Shown piece by piece: positions 1-8,946 of a stretch of 26,468 nucleotides of DNA; position 1 is the first letter of the stretch, and the number at the start of each line of letters is the position of its first letter. The stretch comes from JANNAT01 sp031422555 (GTDB taxonomy: Bacteria; Pseudomonadota; Alphaproteobacteria; Rhodobacterales; Rhodobacteraceae). The notes beneath the pieces were generated by a model. The model was not told where the DNA came from. It ran no database searches and was given only the letters and a program-made list of their open reading frames with translations. Both the position numbers and the translations under genes were made by a program. The stretch covers positions 1-26,468 of the forward strand of contig JANPLZ010000046.1 of assembly GCA_031422555.1 (NCBI GenBank), given 5' to 3'.

Positions 1-21
1 GAGTAGGTCACCGCCAAACCT
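1..21 (+). rRNA. rrf: 5S rRNA, 3' end only
   Basis: The first bases (GAGTAGGTCACCGCC) match the well-conserved 3' arm of bacterial 5S rRNA, whose consensus here is GAGTAGGTCGYCGCC. The gene begins outside the window. Its position just before an initiator tRNA is the usual end of an alphaproteobacterial rrn operon (16S, tRNA-Ile, tRNA-Ala, 23S, 5S, tRNA-fMet). The exact 3' end is estimated within a few bases. Confidence 0.8.
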
Positions 22-62
22 GATAAGAACAGTTGCTCTCGACGATGATGTTAAAACCTTTC

Positions 63-139
<77 letters not shown>

Positions 140-156
140 AATTCATCAAACATATC

Positions 157-188
157 AATGCCCTGCAAGAGAAATCTTGTGGGGTATT
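157..188 (+). terminator. rrn operon terminator hairpin
   Basis: A stem of about 14 pairs (157-170 with 175-188, including several G:U pairs) is closed by a GAAA tetraloop at 171-174. It begins 18 bases after the tRNA. The following T-run is short (TATTTG), so it is either a modest intrinsic terminator or a processing/termination structure of the rRNA transcript. Confidence 0.65.
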
Positions 189-189
189 T

Positions 190-418
190 GCGTACCGCCG
201 GGCTGGGTCAACAATAGGTCAACAAAACGGGGGAAGGTGCGACGCGGGGTGGGTGCCAATCGCCACCGAAACAACTTTCACAGTCGCCCAGCACGGTGAC
301 GTCTCCTATAGGGGGAGTGGAATCAAATCCTTTAGGGGGAGTGGAATCAAGTGCGACCAGGTTGCCCACCTGTTGCCTGACTATTGCGCAATGCCGCGCC
401 GGCGCAGGTTGACCGAGA
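190..418. other. Non-coding spacer between rrn operon and P-type ATPase gene
   Basis: No convincing gene is seen. The stretch holds two copies of GGTCAACAA (206-214 and 217-225, 11-base period) and the 22-base repeat pair annotated separately at 305-350. The open frame that starts at 253 has no ribosome binding site or recognisable motif. A position just behind a tRNA/rrn operon is a common landing site for mobile DNA, but no integrase is present. Confidence 0.5.
305..350. repeat. Tandem 22-bp repeat, possible IS21-type terminal repeats
   Basis: CCTATAGGGGGAGTGGAATC (305-324, continuing AA) recurs at 329-350 with a single mismatch, giving a 24-base period. Read on the minus strand the unit is TTGATTCCACTCCCCCTA, and the second copy is followed by AGGAG and a GTG codon. 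Several short repeats directly upstream of a start codon resemble the multiple terminal repeats ahead of istA in IS21-family elements. No transposase remains, so this would be only an element remnant. The family call is inference; the repeat itself is seen directly. Confidence 0.6.
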
Positions 419-3016
419 TCAGCTTGACCGACGACTTGCAGTTGTTACGACCCGCGTCGGCCCTGATCCGCCGCTCCGCATGGCACTGCGCCAGATGGGT
501 TTGAGCAGTTCAAGGGCGACCAGAACCGTCACTCCTGCGCCAAGCGGAACCACCAACGATTGCGCATCCAGCGCGCCAAAGCGGAACAATTCCCGCGCCG
601 GGGCCCAGAACACTGTCGCGGCCAGCAGCACCGCCACGATGGGAAGCACATAGGCCAGCGCGCGGTTGGGCCGGGTGATTGCCGTGATGATCGAGGATGA
701 GATTGACCGATCCACAAAGATCAGCGCCACCAGACACAGCACCAGCGAATGAAACGTCAACGCGCGGACCTGATCGGTATCAAACCCATAAACGGGGGTT
801 AGGAACAAGATTGTGGTGACCACGCCCAGTACAAGTACGCCTTGCACAAGGCTCCAGACGATCGTGGGCGCGGAAAACAGCGGCTCGGACACCGGGCGGG
901 GCGGGCGGTCCATCACGCCATCTTCTTCGCCTTCGGCCTCGAACACCAGCGAACATACCGGATCAATCACCATTTCCAGAAACGCGATATGCACCGGGCC
1001 AAACAACAGCGGCATCCCAAAGGCCAGCGGGATCAAGGCAAGGCCCGCGATGGGCACATGCACGGCAAGGATGAACGACATCGCCTTACGCAAGTTGTCA
1101 TAAATGCGCCGCCCCAGCCGCACGGTGGTGACAATCGACCCAAAGTCATCATCCAGCAAAACGATGCTTGAGGCTTCCCTTGCCACATCTGTGCCACGCC
1201 CGCCCATGGCCACGCCAATGTCGGCCGCCTTCAGCGACGGCGCGTCGTTCACCCCGTCGCCGGTCATCGCCACAATCGCGCCACTCGCCTGCAATGCCTT
1301 GACGATGCGCAGTTTCTGTTCTGGCTGGATGCGGGCAAAGACCGTCGCTGATTGCAGCGCCGTCGTCAGGTCCGCGTCCGACATTGCGGCCAAAGCGGTG
1401 CCGTCGATGACGGTATCGCCACCGATCCCCGCATCTTTCGCAATCGCCAGCGCCGTGGCCGGATAGTCACCGGTGATCATGATCACCCGGATCCCGGCGG
1501 ATTGGCATTGAGCAACAGCCGCCGGAACAGACGCCCGCAACGGATCAGCCAGCCCCACCAAACCAAGATAACGAAAGTCAAAATCGTGCTGGTCCGCGGG
1601 CAGGTTGGTATCCGCAAAGCCCGCTTCGGCTACGCCCAGCACCCGCAGGCCAAGGGCGGCCATGCTGTCCACGGCCTTTAGCATTGCGGCGCGGGCGGAC
1701 CCGTCCAGATGGCACAGATCGGCAATCGCCTCGGGCGCACCTTTGGCCGCAATCATGTGCCCGCCAGTGCCGTCTGCCCGGTCCCAGACTTGCGACATGG
1801 CCAGCAGTTTGGGTGACAACGGATAGGACCGGATCAGCTTGCGGCCCTCACCCGGCAGCGTTTCGCCGTCGCGAAGATCGGCTTTTGCCAACACATGGAA
1901 GGCCTTTTCCATCGGGTCGTAAGGTTCCGGGGCTGAGGCCATCACTCCCGCCGCCGCCAGTTCGCGAAACGCATCAGGCACGGGCTCTTTGCCAATGTTG
2001 AAAGCCTGACCATCCGGCAAGTGCAACGCCGCGATGGTCATGCGGTTTTCTGTCAGGGTGCCGGTTTTATCGGTGCACAGAACCGATGCTGCCCCCAAGG
2101 ATTCAATCGCAGACGCCCGCCGGGTCAGCACCCGCGCCTTGGAGATGCGCCATGCCCCCATCGCCATGAACACCGCCAGCACCATGGGAAATTCCTCGGG
2201 CAGCATCGCCATCCCCACCGCGATGCCCGCCAGTACGCCCTCCAGCCAATCCCCGCGCAGCCAGCCGTAAAGTCCTACCACCAAAGCCGCCACTGCGCCG
2301 CCGATAACGGCAAAGGCCAGAACAAGCGTGCGCATCTGGCGTTGCAAATGCGGCGTGCCGGTTTCCAACTGGTTCAGCGACGCACCGATTTTGCCGATTT
2401 CACTGCGCGCGCCCGTGGCCGTCACGCAGGCCAGCGCCGTGCCGCGCACGATCAATGTGCCGGAGTAAACCAGCGGCTGATCCTCGCCACCCGGTCGGCC
2501 TGTGGCGTCCGTCACTCCCACAGCCTTGCGCACGGGAACTGCCTCACCCGTCAGCAGGGATTCGTCCGCCGAAAGGTCATTAGCCTGCATTAATTGCGCG
2601 TCGGCGGGAACCCGGTCGCCTTCGGCCAACACGATCACATCGCCGCACACGACATCTGCCCCTGCAACCCGCAGTCGCTTGCCGCCCCGAACCACCAAGG
2701 CACGCGGGCTGGTCAAATCGCGCAGTGCCTCCAACACGCGCTCGGTCCGCGCCTCTTGCACCGCCGTGATGCCGATCGACATGCAGGCAAAGGCCAGCAG
2801 GATCAGCGCCTCGGCCCGGCTGCCCAGCAGCAGATAAACGACGCCCCCCGCCAACAACAACGCCAGCATCGGTTCGCGCAGCACATGCAGAATGATCCGC
2901 AACGGCGAGCGGCGTTTGGCATGCGGCAACGCATTCGGGCCATCGGCGGTCAGGCGCAAAGCGGCCTCGGTGATGGACAGGCCTGCATGCGCCTGATCCG
3001 GGTTTGCTGCGTTCAT
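419..3016 (-). CDS. P-type cation-transporting ATPase (P2-like)
   Basis: The product is an 865-residue inner-membrane pump that couples ATP hydrolysis to cation transport. An N-terminal cation-ATPase domain (about 1-60) precedes TGEAVPV (156-162, actuator loop), CTDKTGTLT (314-322, phosphorylated Asp316), KGAPEA (425-430, nucleotide binding) and TGDGVNDAP (585-593, hinge). About ten membrane segments are expected. Membrane helix 4 carries PEEFP (273-277) where Ca-ATPases have PEGLP, and there is no CPC motif, so this is not a heavy-metal pump. The ion (Ca, Mg or other) cannot be read from sequence. I chose the ATG at 3016 because GGAG lies 7-10 bases upstream; the open frame runs back to 3160. 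The gene diverges from the arginine deiminase operon and shares an FNR box with it, which suggests low-oxygen induction. Confidence 0.93.
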   Translation of the reverse strand: MNAANPDQAHAGLSITEAALRLTADGPNALPHAKRRSPLRIILHVLREPMLALLLAGGVVYLLLGSRAEALILLAFACMSIGITAVQEARTERVLEALRDLTSPRALVVRGGKRLRVAGADVVCGDVIVLAEGDRVPADAQLMQANDLSADESLLTGEAVPVRKAVGVTDATGRPGGEDQPLVYSGTLIVRGTALACVTATGARSEIGKIGASLNQLETGTPHLQRQMRTLVLAFAVIGGAVAALVVGLYGWLRGDWLEGVLAGIAVGMAMLPEEFPMVLAVFMAMGAWRISKARVLTRRASAIESLGAASVLCTDKTGTLTENRMTIAALHLPDGQAFNIGKEPVPDAFRELAAAGVMASAPEPYDPMEKAFHVLAKADLRDGETLPGEGRKLIRSYPLSPKLLAMSQVWDRADGTGGHMIAAKGAPEAIADLCHLDGSARAAMLKAVDSMAALGLRVLGVAEAGFADTNLPADQHDFDFRYLGLVGLADPLRASVPAAVAQCQSAGIRVIMITGDYPATALAIAKDAGIGGDTVIDGTALAAMSDADLTTALQSATVFARIQPEQKLRIVKALQASGAIVAMTGDGVNDAPSLKAADIGVAMGGRGTDVAREASSIVLLDDDFGSIVTTVRLGRRIYDNLRKAMSFILAVHVPIAGLALIPLAFGMPLLFGPVHIAFLEMVIDPVCSLVFEAEGEEDGVMDRPPRPVSEPLFSAPTIVWSLVQGVLVLGVVTTILFLTPVYGFDTDQVRALTFHSLVLCLVALIFVDRSISSSIITAITRPNRALAYVLPIVAVLLAATVFWAPARELFRFGALDAQSLVVPLGAGVTVLVALELLKPIWRSAMRSGGSGPTRVVTTASRRSS

Positions 3017-3103
3017 GGGTTGTCTCCGCTGGCTTTGGTCGCCGCGTTTTGGCCAGATCGCGGCATGTTCTATCAGCGATGCCCGAATTTTGCGGTTGCA
3101 GCA

Positions 3104-3117
3104 TTGATCTGGATCAA
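3104..3117. promoter_or_regulatory. FNR/FixK-type operator between ATPase and arc operon
   Basis: TTGATCTGGATCAA is a perfect match to the FNR/FixK consensus TTGAT-N4-ATCAA. It lies in the divergent intergenic region, 87 bases from the ATPase start (3016) and 97 bases from the yfcC-type start (3215). For the arc direction, a weak -10-like TTTACG at 3138-3143 sits about 30 bases from the box centre, as expected for a class II FNR-dependent promoter. One site could control both directions. Confidence 0.85.
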
Positions 3118-3214
3118 CGCGCGCGGGGGGGTCCGGGTTTACGGTCGCCGCAGCACGCAAGCTGCACCGCCGAGGCTGTCAGAAGCCTGGGCTGCGTTTG
3201 AAAGGGACCATCCC

Positions 3215-4654
3215 ATGCCCGCCACCCCCGATACCGTACCGCCGGTGCAGGCCGGATTTCGTTTCCCTTCCGCGTTCACAATTCTGTTCGCACTGATCAT
3301 CCTTGTGGCAGCCCTGACATGGATCATTCCCGCGGGCCTATACGCGCGGGTGCCGTCCGAGGCGCTGGGCAAAGATATCCCGGTGGCGGGAAGCTATGCC
3401 CCGACCGAAGCCAGCCCGCAGGGGGTGTTCGACGTGATCCTTGCCCCCATCGCGGGGTTCTACAATCCCCACAGCTATGCCGCGAACGCCATCGACGTGT
3501 CGCTGTTCGTGCTGATCATTGGCGGATTTATCGGCGTGGTCACGGCCACGGGCGCGATTGATGCAGGCATTGCACGGGCGATGGTGCGGTTGAAGGGGCG
3601 TGAAAACTGGATGATCCCGTTTCTGATGGCGCTGTTTGCGCTTGGCGGCACCACCTATGGCATGGCCGAAGAAACGCTGGCGTTTTATGTGCTGCTGATC
3701 CCGGTGATGATTACCGCCGGTTATGACGCCGTGGTGGCGGTGGCGGTGATCCTGCTGGGGGCCGGGGTTGGCGTGCTGGGATCCACGATCAACGCGTTTT
3801 CCACGGTAATTGCATCGGATGCGGCAGGGGTAACATTTGCCGATGGGTTGTGGCTGCGGCTGGCCATTCTGGCTGTCTGTTGGGTCGTGACTGTGGCGTT
3901 CGTCATGCGCTATGCGGCAAAGGTGAAGGCAGACCCGTCCAAGTCGCTGGTCTTTGACAAAAAGGCTGAAAACGAGGCGCATTTTCTGGCAGGTAAGGAT
4001 ACCGTGCCGACCACATTTACCGGCCTGCAGCAGATCGTTCTGATCCTGTTTGCGTTGACTTTTGGCGTAATGGTGTGGGGCGTGTCTGCCCAAGGCTGGT
4101 GGATGGCACAGATGTCAGGGCTGTTCCTGATCGCCGCCATCCTGGTCGGGATCATCGCCCGGTTGGGCGAGGCGCGGCTGGTTGAAGCGTTTTTGACCGG
4201 CGCCCGCGATCTGTTGGGTGTGGCGCTGATCATCGGGCTGGCGCGCGGCATCGTCGTGGTGATGGATGCAGGGCAGATCACGGACACAATTTTGCACAGT
4301 GCAGAGGTGTCCGTCGCAGGGCTGCCAAAGGTTGCGTTCATCAATGTGATTTACTGGATCGAGGTGGGCATGTCGTTTCTTGTGCCGTCCACCTCCGGCC
4401 TTGCGGTGCTGACCATGCCGGTCCTTGCCCCGGTGGCGGATTTTGTCGGGGTCGGGCGGCCCTTGGTGGTGACGGCATTTGCCACCGCCAGCGGTATTGT
4501 CAACCTGATTACCCCCACATCGGCGGTTGTGATGGGCGGCCTTGCCATCGGGCGGGTGCCTTACGAGCGGTGGCTGCGGTTCATCTGGCCGCTGCTTCTG
4601 GCCCTGACCGTCATCAATATCGCTGCACTTAGCCTTGCCGTTCTTGTTGCATAG
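3215..4654 (+). CDS. YfcC-family basic amino acid transporter, probable arginine/ornithine exchanger
   Basis: This 479-residue polytopic membrane protein has roughly 12 hydrophobic segments, beginning with one at about 20-40. Family features include the polar re-entrant-looking stretches GTTYGMAEETLAFY and VPSTSGLAVLTMPVL, typical of YfcC / DcuC-like carriers. It heads the arc operon, only 8 bases before arcA. The likely role is arginine uptake coupled to ornithine export, the job done by ArcD elsewhere; this role is inferred from context. I chose the ATG at 3215, with AGGGA 8 bases upstream. The frame is open back to 2594, but that upstream part is antisense to the ATPase gene and is not real. 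Confidence 0.88.
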   Translation: MPATPDTVPPVQAGFRFPSAFTILFALIILVAALTWIIPAGLYARVPSEALGKDIPVAGSYAPTEASPQGVFDVILAPIAGFYNPHSYAANAIDVSLFVLIIGGFIGVVTATGAIDAGIARAMVRLKGRENWMIPFLMALFALGGTTYGMAEETLAFYVLLIPVMITAGYDAVVAVAVILLGAGVGVLGSTINAFSTVIASDAAGVTFADGLWLRLAILAVCWVVTVAFVMRYAAKVKADPSKSLVFDKKAENEAHFLAGKDTVPTTFTGLQQIVLILFALTFGVMVWGVSAQGWWMAQMSGLFLIAAILVGIIARLGEARLVEAFLTGARDLLGVALIIGLARGIVVVMDAGQITDTILHSAEVSVAGLPKVAFINVIYWIEVGMSFLVPSTSGLAVLTMPVLAPVADFVGVGRPLVVTAFATASGIVNLITPTSAVVMGGLAIGRVPYERWLRFIWPLLLALTVINIAALSLAVLVA

Positions 4655-4662
4655 GAAACCAC

Positions 4663-5886
4663 ATGACCATCACATACGGCGTTCATTCCGAGGCGGGCAC
4701 CTTGCGCCGTGTTATGGTGCACCGGCCGGGGCTGGAAATGGCACGGCTGACGCCGGAAAACCGCGAAGAGTTGCTGTTTGACGATGTGATTTGGGTAAAA
4801 CAGGCGCGGGTCGAGCATATGACCTTCACCGACATGCTGCGTGAACGCGGGGTCGAAGTGGTGTTTCTGCGCGAGTTGCTGGAGGAAACCCTGCGCGATA
4901 TGGACGCGCGCCGATGGCTGTTGTCGGCGCGGATCACTGACAATTCGGTCGGCGTTGGCCTGTCGGATGATCTGCTGACCTGTCTGATGGAAATGGACGC
5001 CGAACCCCTATCCGGCATTCTGATCGGCGGCATGAACCGCGCCGAACTGCCGATTCCCCGCGCCGGTGTTCTGATCCCGATGCTGCGCCCGCAGGATTTT
5101 GTGCTGCCGCCGATGCCCAACCACGTCTTCACCCGCGATACGACCTGTTGGATTTACGGTGGCGTCACACTGAACCCGATGCATTGGCCCGCACGGCGGC
5201 TGGAGACGCTGAACCTTGCGGCCATCTACAAATTTCATCCCGATTTCAAGAATGCAGGGTTTCCGGTCTGGTGGGGTGATCCATTGGTCGATCACGGTGC
5301 GGCCACGCTGGAGGGTGGCGATGTGATGCCTGTAGGCAATGGCGTGGTGTTGATCGGGATGGGCGAGAGGACCACGCCGCAGGCGGTGGGGCAGGTGGCG
5401 CGCGCGCTGTTTGCGGCGGGTGCGGCAGAACGTGTCATCGCCTGCCAGTTCCCGCGCAGCCGCAGCGCCATGCATCTGGATACGGTTTTCACCTTTTGTG
5501 ACCGCGATCTGGTGACAGTGTTTGCCGAAGTCATCGACGCGATCCAGACTTATTCCCTGCGCCCCGGCAAAGGCGACATGATGGATGTGACCGAGGAAAC
5601 CAAACCCTTCCTTGCCGTGGTGGCCGAGGCTTTGGGTCTCAAATCCTTGCGCACCGTGCCGACCGGAGGCGACGCCTATGAAGCGCAGCGCGAACAGTGG
5701 GATGATGCCAATAACCTTCTGTGCATCAGCCCCGGCGTGGTGGTGGGGTATGAACGCAACACCCATTCCAACACCCTGCTGCGCAAGGCGGGGGTGGAGG
5801 TCATCACCATCCCCGGGGCCGAATTGGGCCGGGGCCGGGGTGGGTCGCATTGCATGACCTGCCCGCTGATCCGTGATCCGGTATAG
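4663..5886 (+). CDS. arcA: Arginine deiminase
   Basis: This cytosolic enzyme hydrolyses L-arginine to citrulline and ammonia, the first step of the arginine deiminase pathway. It is 407 residues long, the normal family length. The guanidino-group-modifying catalytic set is intact: Asp159 in FTRD, Glu217 in EGGD, His271 and Asp273 in HLDTVF, and the nucleophile Cys397 in GSHCMTCP. These line up with Asp166, Glu224, His278, Asp280 and Cys406 of the Pseudomonas enzyme. The ATG at 4663 follows AGGAAA, which overlaps the previous stop codon, so translation is probably coupled to the transporter. Next in the operon is arcB, 9 bases on. Confidence 0.97.
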   Translation: MTITYGVHSEAGTLRRVMVHRPGLEMARLTPENREELLFDDVIWVKQARVEHMTFTDMLRERGVEVVFLRELLEETLRDMDARRWLLSARITDNSVGVGLSDDLLTCLMEMDAEPLSGILIGGMNRAELPIPRAGVLIPMLRPQDFVLPPMPNHVFTRDTTCWIYGGVTLNPMHWPARRLETLNLAAIYKFHPDFKNAGFPVWWGDPLVDHGAATLEGGDVMPVGNGVVLIGMGERTTPQAVGQVARALFAAGAAERVIACQFPRSRSAMHLDTVFTFCDRDLVTVFAEVIDAIQTYSLRPGKGDMMDVTEETKPFLAVVAEALGLKSLRTVPTGGDAYEAQREQWDDANNLLCISPGVVVGYERNTHSNTLLRKAGVEVITIPGAELGRGRGGSHCMTCPLIRDPV

Positions 5887-5895
5887 GGGGGTAAA

Positions 5896-6897
5896 ATGCC
5901 ACAAAACCTGCAAGGCCGCAGTTTTCTGAAACTGCTGGACTTCACCCCGGGCGAGATCCGTCACCTGTTACAGCTCGCCGCCAGCCTGAAGTCGGCCAAG
6001 GCAGCGGGTATGGAACAACACCGACTGCGGGGCAAGAACATTGCTCTGATTTTCGAGAAGGACAGCACCCGCACGCGCAGTGGGTTTGAAGTGGCAGCCT
6101 ATGATCAGGGCGCGCATGTTACCTATATTGGTCCGTCGGGCAGCCATATCGGGCACAAGGAAAGCATGAAGGATACCGCGCGCGTGCTGGGGCGGTTCTA
6201 CGATGCCATTGAGTATCGGGGCTTTGCGCAAGCAGATGCCGAGACTTTGGCCGCGTTTTCCGGTGTGCCTGTCTACAACGGCCTGACCGATGATTTCCAC
6301 CCGACGCAGGTGCTCGCCGATCTGATGACGATGCGCGAATTTACCCATAAACACCTGTCGGACATATCCTTTTGCTACATGGGCGATGCCAGCGGCAACA
6401 TGGCGGCATCCCTGATGGTGGGGGCGGCGCTGATCGGGATGGACATTCGCCTCTGCGCGCCCGAAAGCCTGTGGCCTGACCCTGCGATCAAGGCGCAGTG
6501 TGACGCACTGGCGGTCGCCAATGGCGGACAGATATTGCTGACCACCAACGTCAAGCAGGCCGTGCAAAGCTGTGACTTTGTCTATACCGACGTCTGGGTA
6601 TCCATGGGCGAGCCGGATACGGTCTGGGCCGAACGGATCAAACTGTTGACCCCTTACCGCGTCACTGCCGCTGTGATGGCCGCCACCGGCAACCCGCATG
6701 CCAAATTCATGCACTGCCTGCCCGCCTTTCACAACCGTCACACCGAGGTGGGTGAAGCGACGTTCCAGACCCACGGCATCGACTGCATGGAGGTGACGGA
6801 CGAAGTGTTCGAGTCCGCTGCGTCGATTGTGTTCGATCAGGCCGAAAATCGGATGCACACGATCAAGGCGGTGCTGGTCGCCACGTTGGGAAACTAG
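5896..6897 (+). CDS. arcB: Ornithine carbamoyltransferase, catabolic
   Basis: The 333-residue protein interconverts citrulline plus phosphate and ornithine plus carbamoyl phosphate. In this operon the catabolic direction is expected. The carbamoyl-phosphate site STRTR is at 57-61, HPTQ at 135-138 and the ornithine-binding HCLP loop at 273-276. DxxxSMG, diagnostic for ornithine rather than aspartate transferases, is present as DVWVSMGEP (232-240). A strong AGGGGGG lies just before the ATG at 5896. arcC begins at the very next base after the stop, so arcA, arcB and arcC form one transcriptional unit. Confidence 0.97.
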   Translation: MPQNLQGRSFLKLLDFTPGEIRHLLQLAASLKSAKAAGMEQHRLRGKNIALIFEKDSTRTRSGFEVAAYDQGAHVTYIGPSGSHIGHKESMKDTARVLGRFYDAIEYRGFAQADAETLAAFSGVPVYNGLTDDFHPTQVLADLMTMREFTHKHLSDISFCYMGDASGNMAASLMVGAALIGMDIRLCAPESLWPDPAIKAQCDALAVANGGQILLTTNVKQAVQSCDFVYTDVWVSMGEPDTVWAERIKLLTPYRVTAAVMAATGNPHAKFMHCLPAFHNRHTEVGEATFQTHGIDCMEVTDEVFESAASIVFDQAENRMHTIKAVLVATLGN

Positions 6898-7872
6898 ATG
6901 CGGATCGTGGTGGCCCTTGGCGGCAATGCCCTGCTGAAACGCGGCGAGCCGATGACCTATGATGCACAGCGAACGAATGTTCGTATTGCGGCGGTGGCCT
7001 TGGCCGATTTGGCAAAGGATCATCAAATCATCGTCGCACACGGCAACGGGCTGCAGGTGGGGTTGCTGGCACTGCAAGCGGCGTCCTATGCGCCGCAAAC
7101 GCTGTGGCCGCTGGATGTGCTGGGGGCGGAAACCGAAGGCATGATCGGCTATCTGATCGAACAGGAGTTGATGAACGCGCTGCCGCCCGGTGCTGAATGC
7201 GCCACCCTGTTGACACGGGTGCAAGTGGACCGCGCAGACCCGGCCTTTGATCAGCCCACCAAACCCATCGGGCCGGTCTATACGGCGGAGGAGGCCAAAC
7301 TGGTGCGGGCCGAACACCTATGGTCGATGGCGGCAGAACCAAAGGGGAGTTTGCGCCGCGTGGTCCCTTCACCCATGCCGCAGCGCATTCTGGGATTGGC
7401 TGCGATCCGTTTGCTGGTCGATGCGGGCGTCTGCGTCATTTGCGCGGGCGGCGGTGGTATTCCGGTGATCCGCAATGATGCGGGCGGCATGGAAGGGGTC
7501 GAAGCGGTGATCGACAAGGACCGCACCGCAGCGTTACTGGCGCAAGAGTTGAAGGCCGACGCGCTGCTGATGCTGACCGATGTATCGGCGGTGATGCGCA
7601 ACTGGGGCACGCCGGACATGGTTGCCATTCAGACGATCACGCCCGATGCGCTGGACAAGATGACCTTTGCGGCAGGCTCGATGGGGCCCAAAATTGCCGC
7701 GGCCAGCGCCTTTGTGCGGGCAGGCGGGCAAATGGCTGGGATCGGCACCCTGCAAGACGCGCGTGCCATTCTGGAAGGGTGGGCTGGCACACAAATTACG
7801 AAAGGCGGGTCATTGCCGCCTGAACAATCTGGATCAGTGCGCCAACCCGCGGAACGCGCGACACCTGCGTAA
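6898..7872 (+). CDS. arcC: Carbamate kinase
   Basis: The product transfers phosphate from carbamoyl phosphate to ADP, giving ATP, CO2 and ammonia. This is the energy-yielding end of the arginine deiminase pathway. The amino acid kinase fold is marked by ALGGNALL (6-13), AHGNG (47-51), FDQPTKPIGP (117-126) and CAGGGGIPV in the middle. The length of 324 is about 10 residues more than usual because of a polar C-terminal tail rich in Pro, Gln and Arg. The ATG directly abuts the arcB stop (TAG-ATG), so its translation is presumably coupled to arcB. Confidence 0.96.
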   Translation: MRIVVALGGNALLKRGEPMTYDAQRTNVRIAAVALADLAKDHQIIVAHGNGLQVGLLALQAASYAPQTLWPLDVLGAETEGMIGYLIEQELMNALPPGAECATLLTRVQVDRADPAFDQPTKPIGPVYTAEEAKLVRAEHLWSMAAEPKGSLRRVVPSPMPQRILGLAAIRLLVDAGVCVICAGGGGIPVIRNDAGGMEGVEAVIDKDRTAALLAQELKADALLMLTDVSAVMRNWGTPDMVAIQTITPDALDKMTFAAGSMGPKIAAASAFVRAGGQMAGIGTLQDARAILEGWAGTQITKGGSLPPEQSGSVRQPAERATPA

Positions 7873-7908
7873 CCGCAAATTGCCCCGCGGCACACAAGGA
7901 CTTATCCA

Positions 7909-8946
7909 ATGAAAGCGCTGATCTATAACGGACCCGGGAAGATGGCGCTGCAAGACCGCGCCATTCCCGGCATCACCGCCCCAACCGATGCGATCGTGCG
8001 GGTGACCAAGACAACAATCTGCGGCACCGATTTGCATATCATCAAGGGCGATGTGCCAAGTTGCCAACCGGGGCGGATACTGGGGCATGAAGGCGTCGGC
8101 ATTATCGACAGCGTGGGCGACGCTGTCACGTCATTCAAGGCGGGCGATCACGTCCTGATTTCTTGCATCAGTGCCTGCGGGAAATGCGATTATTGCCGCC
8201 GCCAGATGTATTCGCACTGCACCACGGGTGGCTGGCTTCTGGGACACAAGATCGACGGCACGCAGGCCGAGTTTGTGCGCACTCCGCATGCCGATTTCAG
8301 TCTGCACCACATTCCCAAAGGTGCGGACGAAGAAGCGCTGGTGATGCTGATTGATATTTTACCCACCGGATTTGAATGCGGGGTGCTGAATGGCAAGGTA
8401 TCCCCGGGGTCTGTGGTGGCGATTGTGGGCGCAGGGCCGATTGGGCTTGCGTCGCTTTTGACAGCGCAGTTCTATTCGCCGGGGCAGATCATCCTGATTG
8501 ATCTGGATGATAACCGCCTGAAAGTTGCCGAAAATTTTGGCGCAACGGCGACAATCAACAGCGCGAACGGCAAGGCGGTGGACGCGGTAATGGCGTTGAC
8601 CGACAACCGCGGCGCCGATTGCGTGATCGAGGCGGTGGGCATTCCCGCCACGTTCGAGTTGTGTCAGGCCCTTGTGGCCCCCGGCGGCATCATCGCCAAT
8701 GTTGGCGTGCATGGCAAAAAAGTTGACCTGCATCTGGAAACCCTGTGGGACCGTAACATCGCCATCACCACCCGGCTGGTGGATACCGCAACGATACCGA
8801 TGTTGTTCAAGACGGTGGCGGCCAAAAAGATCGACCCTGCCGTGCTGATCACCCACCATTTTGAATTGGCAGACATCATGAATGCCTATGAAACTTTCGG
8901 CAACGCCGCCAAGACCAAGGCGTTGAAGGTCATCATATCAACGTAA
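7909..8946 (+). CDS. Zinc-dependent alcohol dehydrogenase
   Basis: This is a medium-chain NAD(P)-dependent dehydrogenase of 345 residues. The catalytic zinc site has Cys38 (ICGTDLH) and the GHE motif (59-61). The structural zinc site has Cys90, Cys93, Cys96 and Cys104. The Rossmann nucleotide loop GAGPIG is at 174-179, and Asp at the end of the second strand (LIDLDD) suggests NAD preference. The ATG at 7909 follows AAGGA. The gene lies 36 bases after arcC on the same strand and probably belongs to the arc operon, where it may re-oxidise NADH or handle alcohols at low oxygen. The substrate is unknown. Its last 9 bases overlap the end of the convergent regulator gene. Confidence 0.92.
   Translation: MKALIYNGPGKMALQDRAIPGITAPTDAIVRVTKTTICGTDLHIIKGDVPSCQPGRILGHEGVGIIDSVGDAVTSFKAGDHVLISCISACGKCDYCRRQMYSHCTTGGWLLGHKIDGTQAEFVRTPHADFSLHHIPKGADEEALVMLIDILPTGFECGVLNGKVSPGSVVAIVGAGPIGLASLLTAQFYSPGQIILIDLDDNRLKVAENFGATATINSANGKAVDAVMALTDNRGADCVIEAVGIPATFELCQALVAPGGIIANVGVHGKKVDLHLETLWDRNIAITTRLVDTATIPMLFKTVAAKKIDPAVLITHHFELADIMNAYETFGNAAKTKALKVIIST

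Noticed and set aside
206..225. GGTCAACAA pair as a phage attachment core
   Set aside because: No integrase, no second copy elsewhere in the window and no match to the tRNA 3' end.
305..350. CRISPR array
   Set aside because: Only two units with a 2-base gap, no spacers and no cas genes.
419..3016. Naming the first P-type ATPase as a copper or heavy-metal pump
   Set aside because: No CPC motif and no metal-binding N-terminal domain; PEEFP in helix 4 places it with P2-like pumps.
2594..3214. Upstream 207 codons of the transporter frame
   Set aside because: The frame is open but antisense to the ATPase gene, has no motif, and the membrane protein clearly begins at the ATG with AGGGA at 3215.
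3338..4093. Minus-strand frame opposite the transporter gene
   Set aside because: Composition typical of an antisense shadow and no ribosome binding site.
5968..7317. Long minus-strand frame opposite arcB and arcC
   Set aside because: It is a shadow of GC-rich codons in arcB/arcC; its product is rich in His, Gln and Arg and shows no domain.
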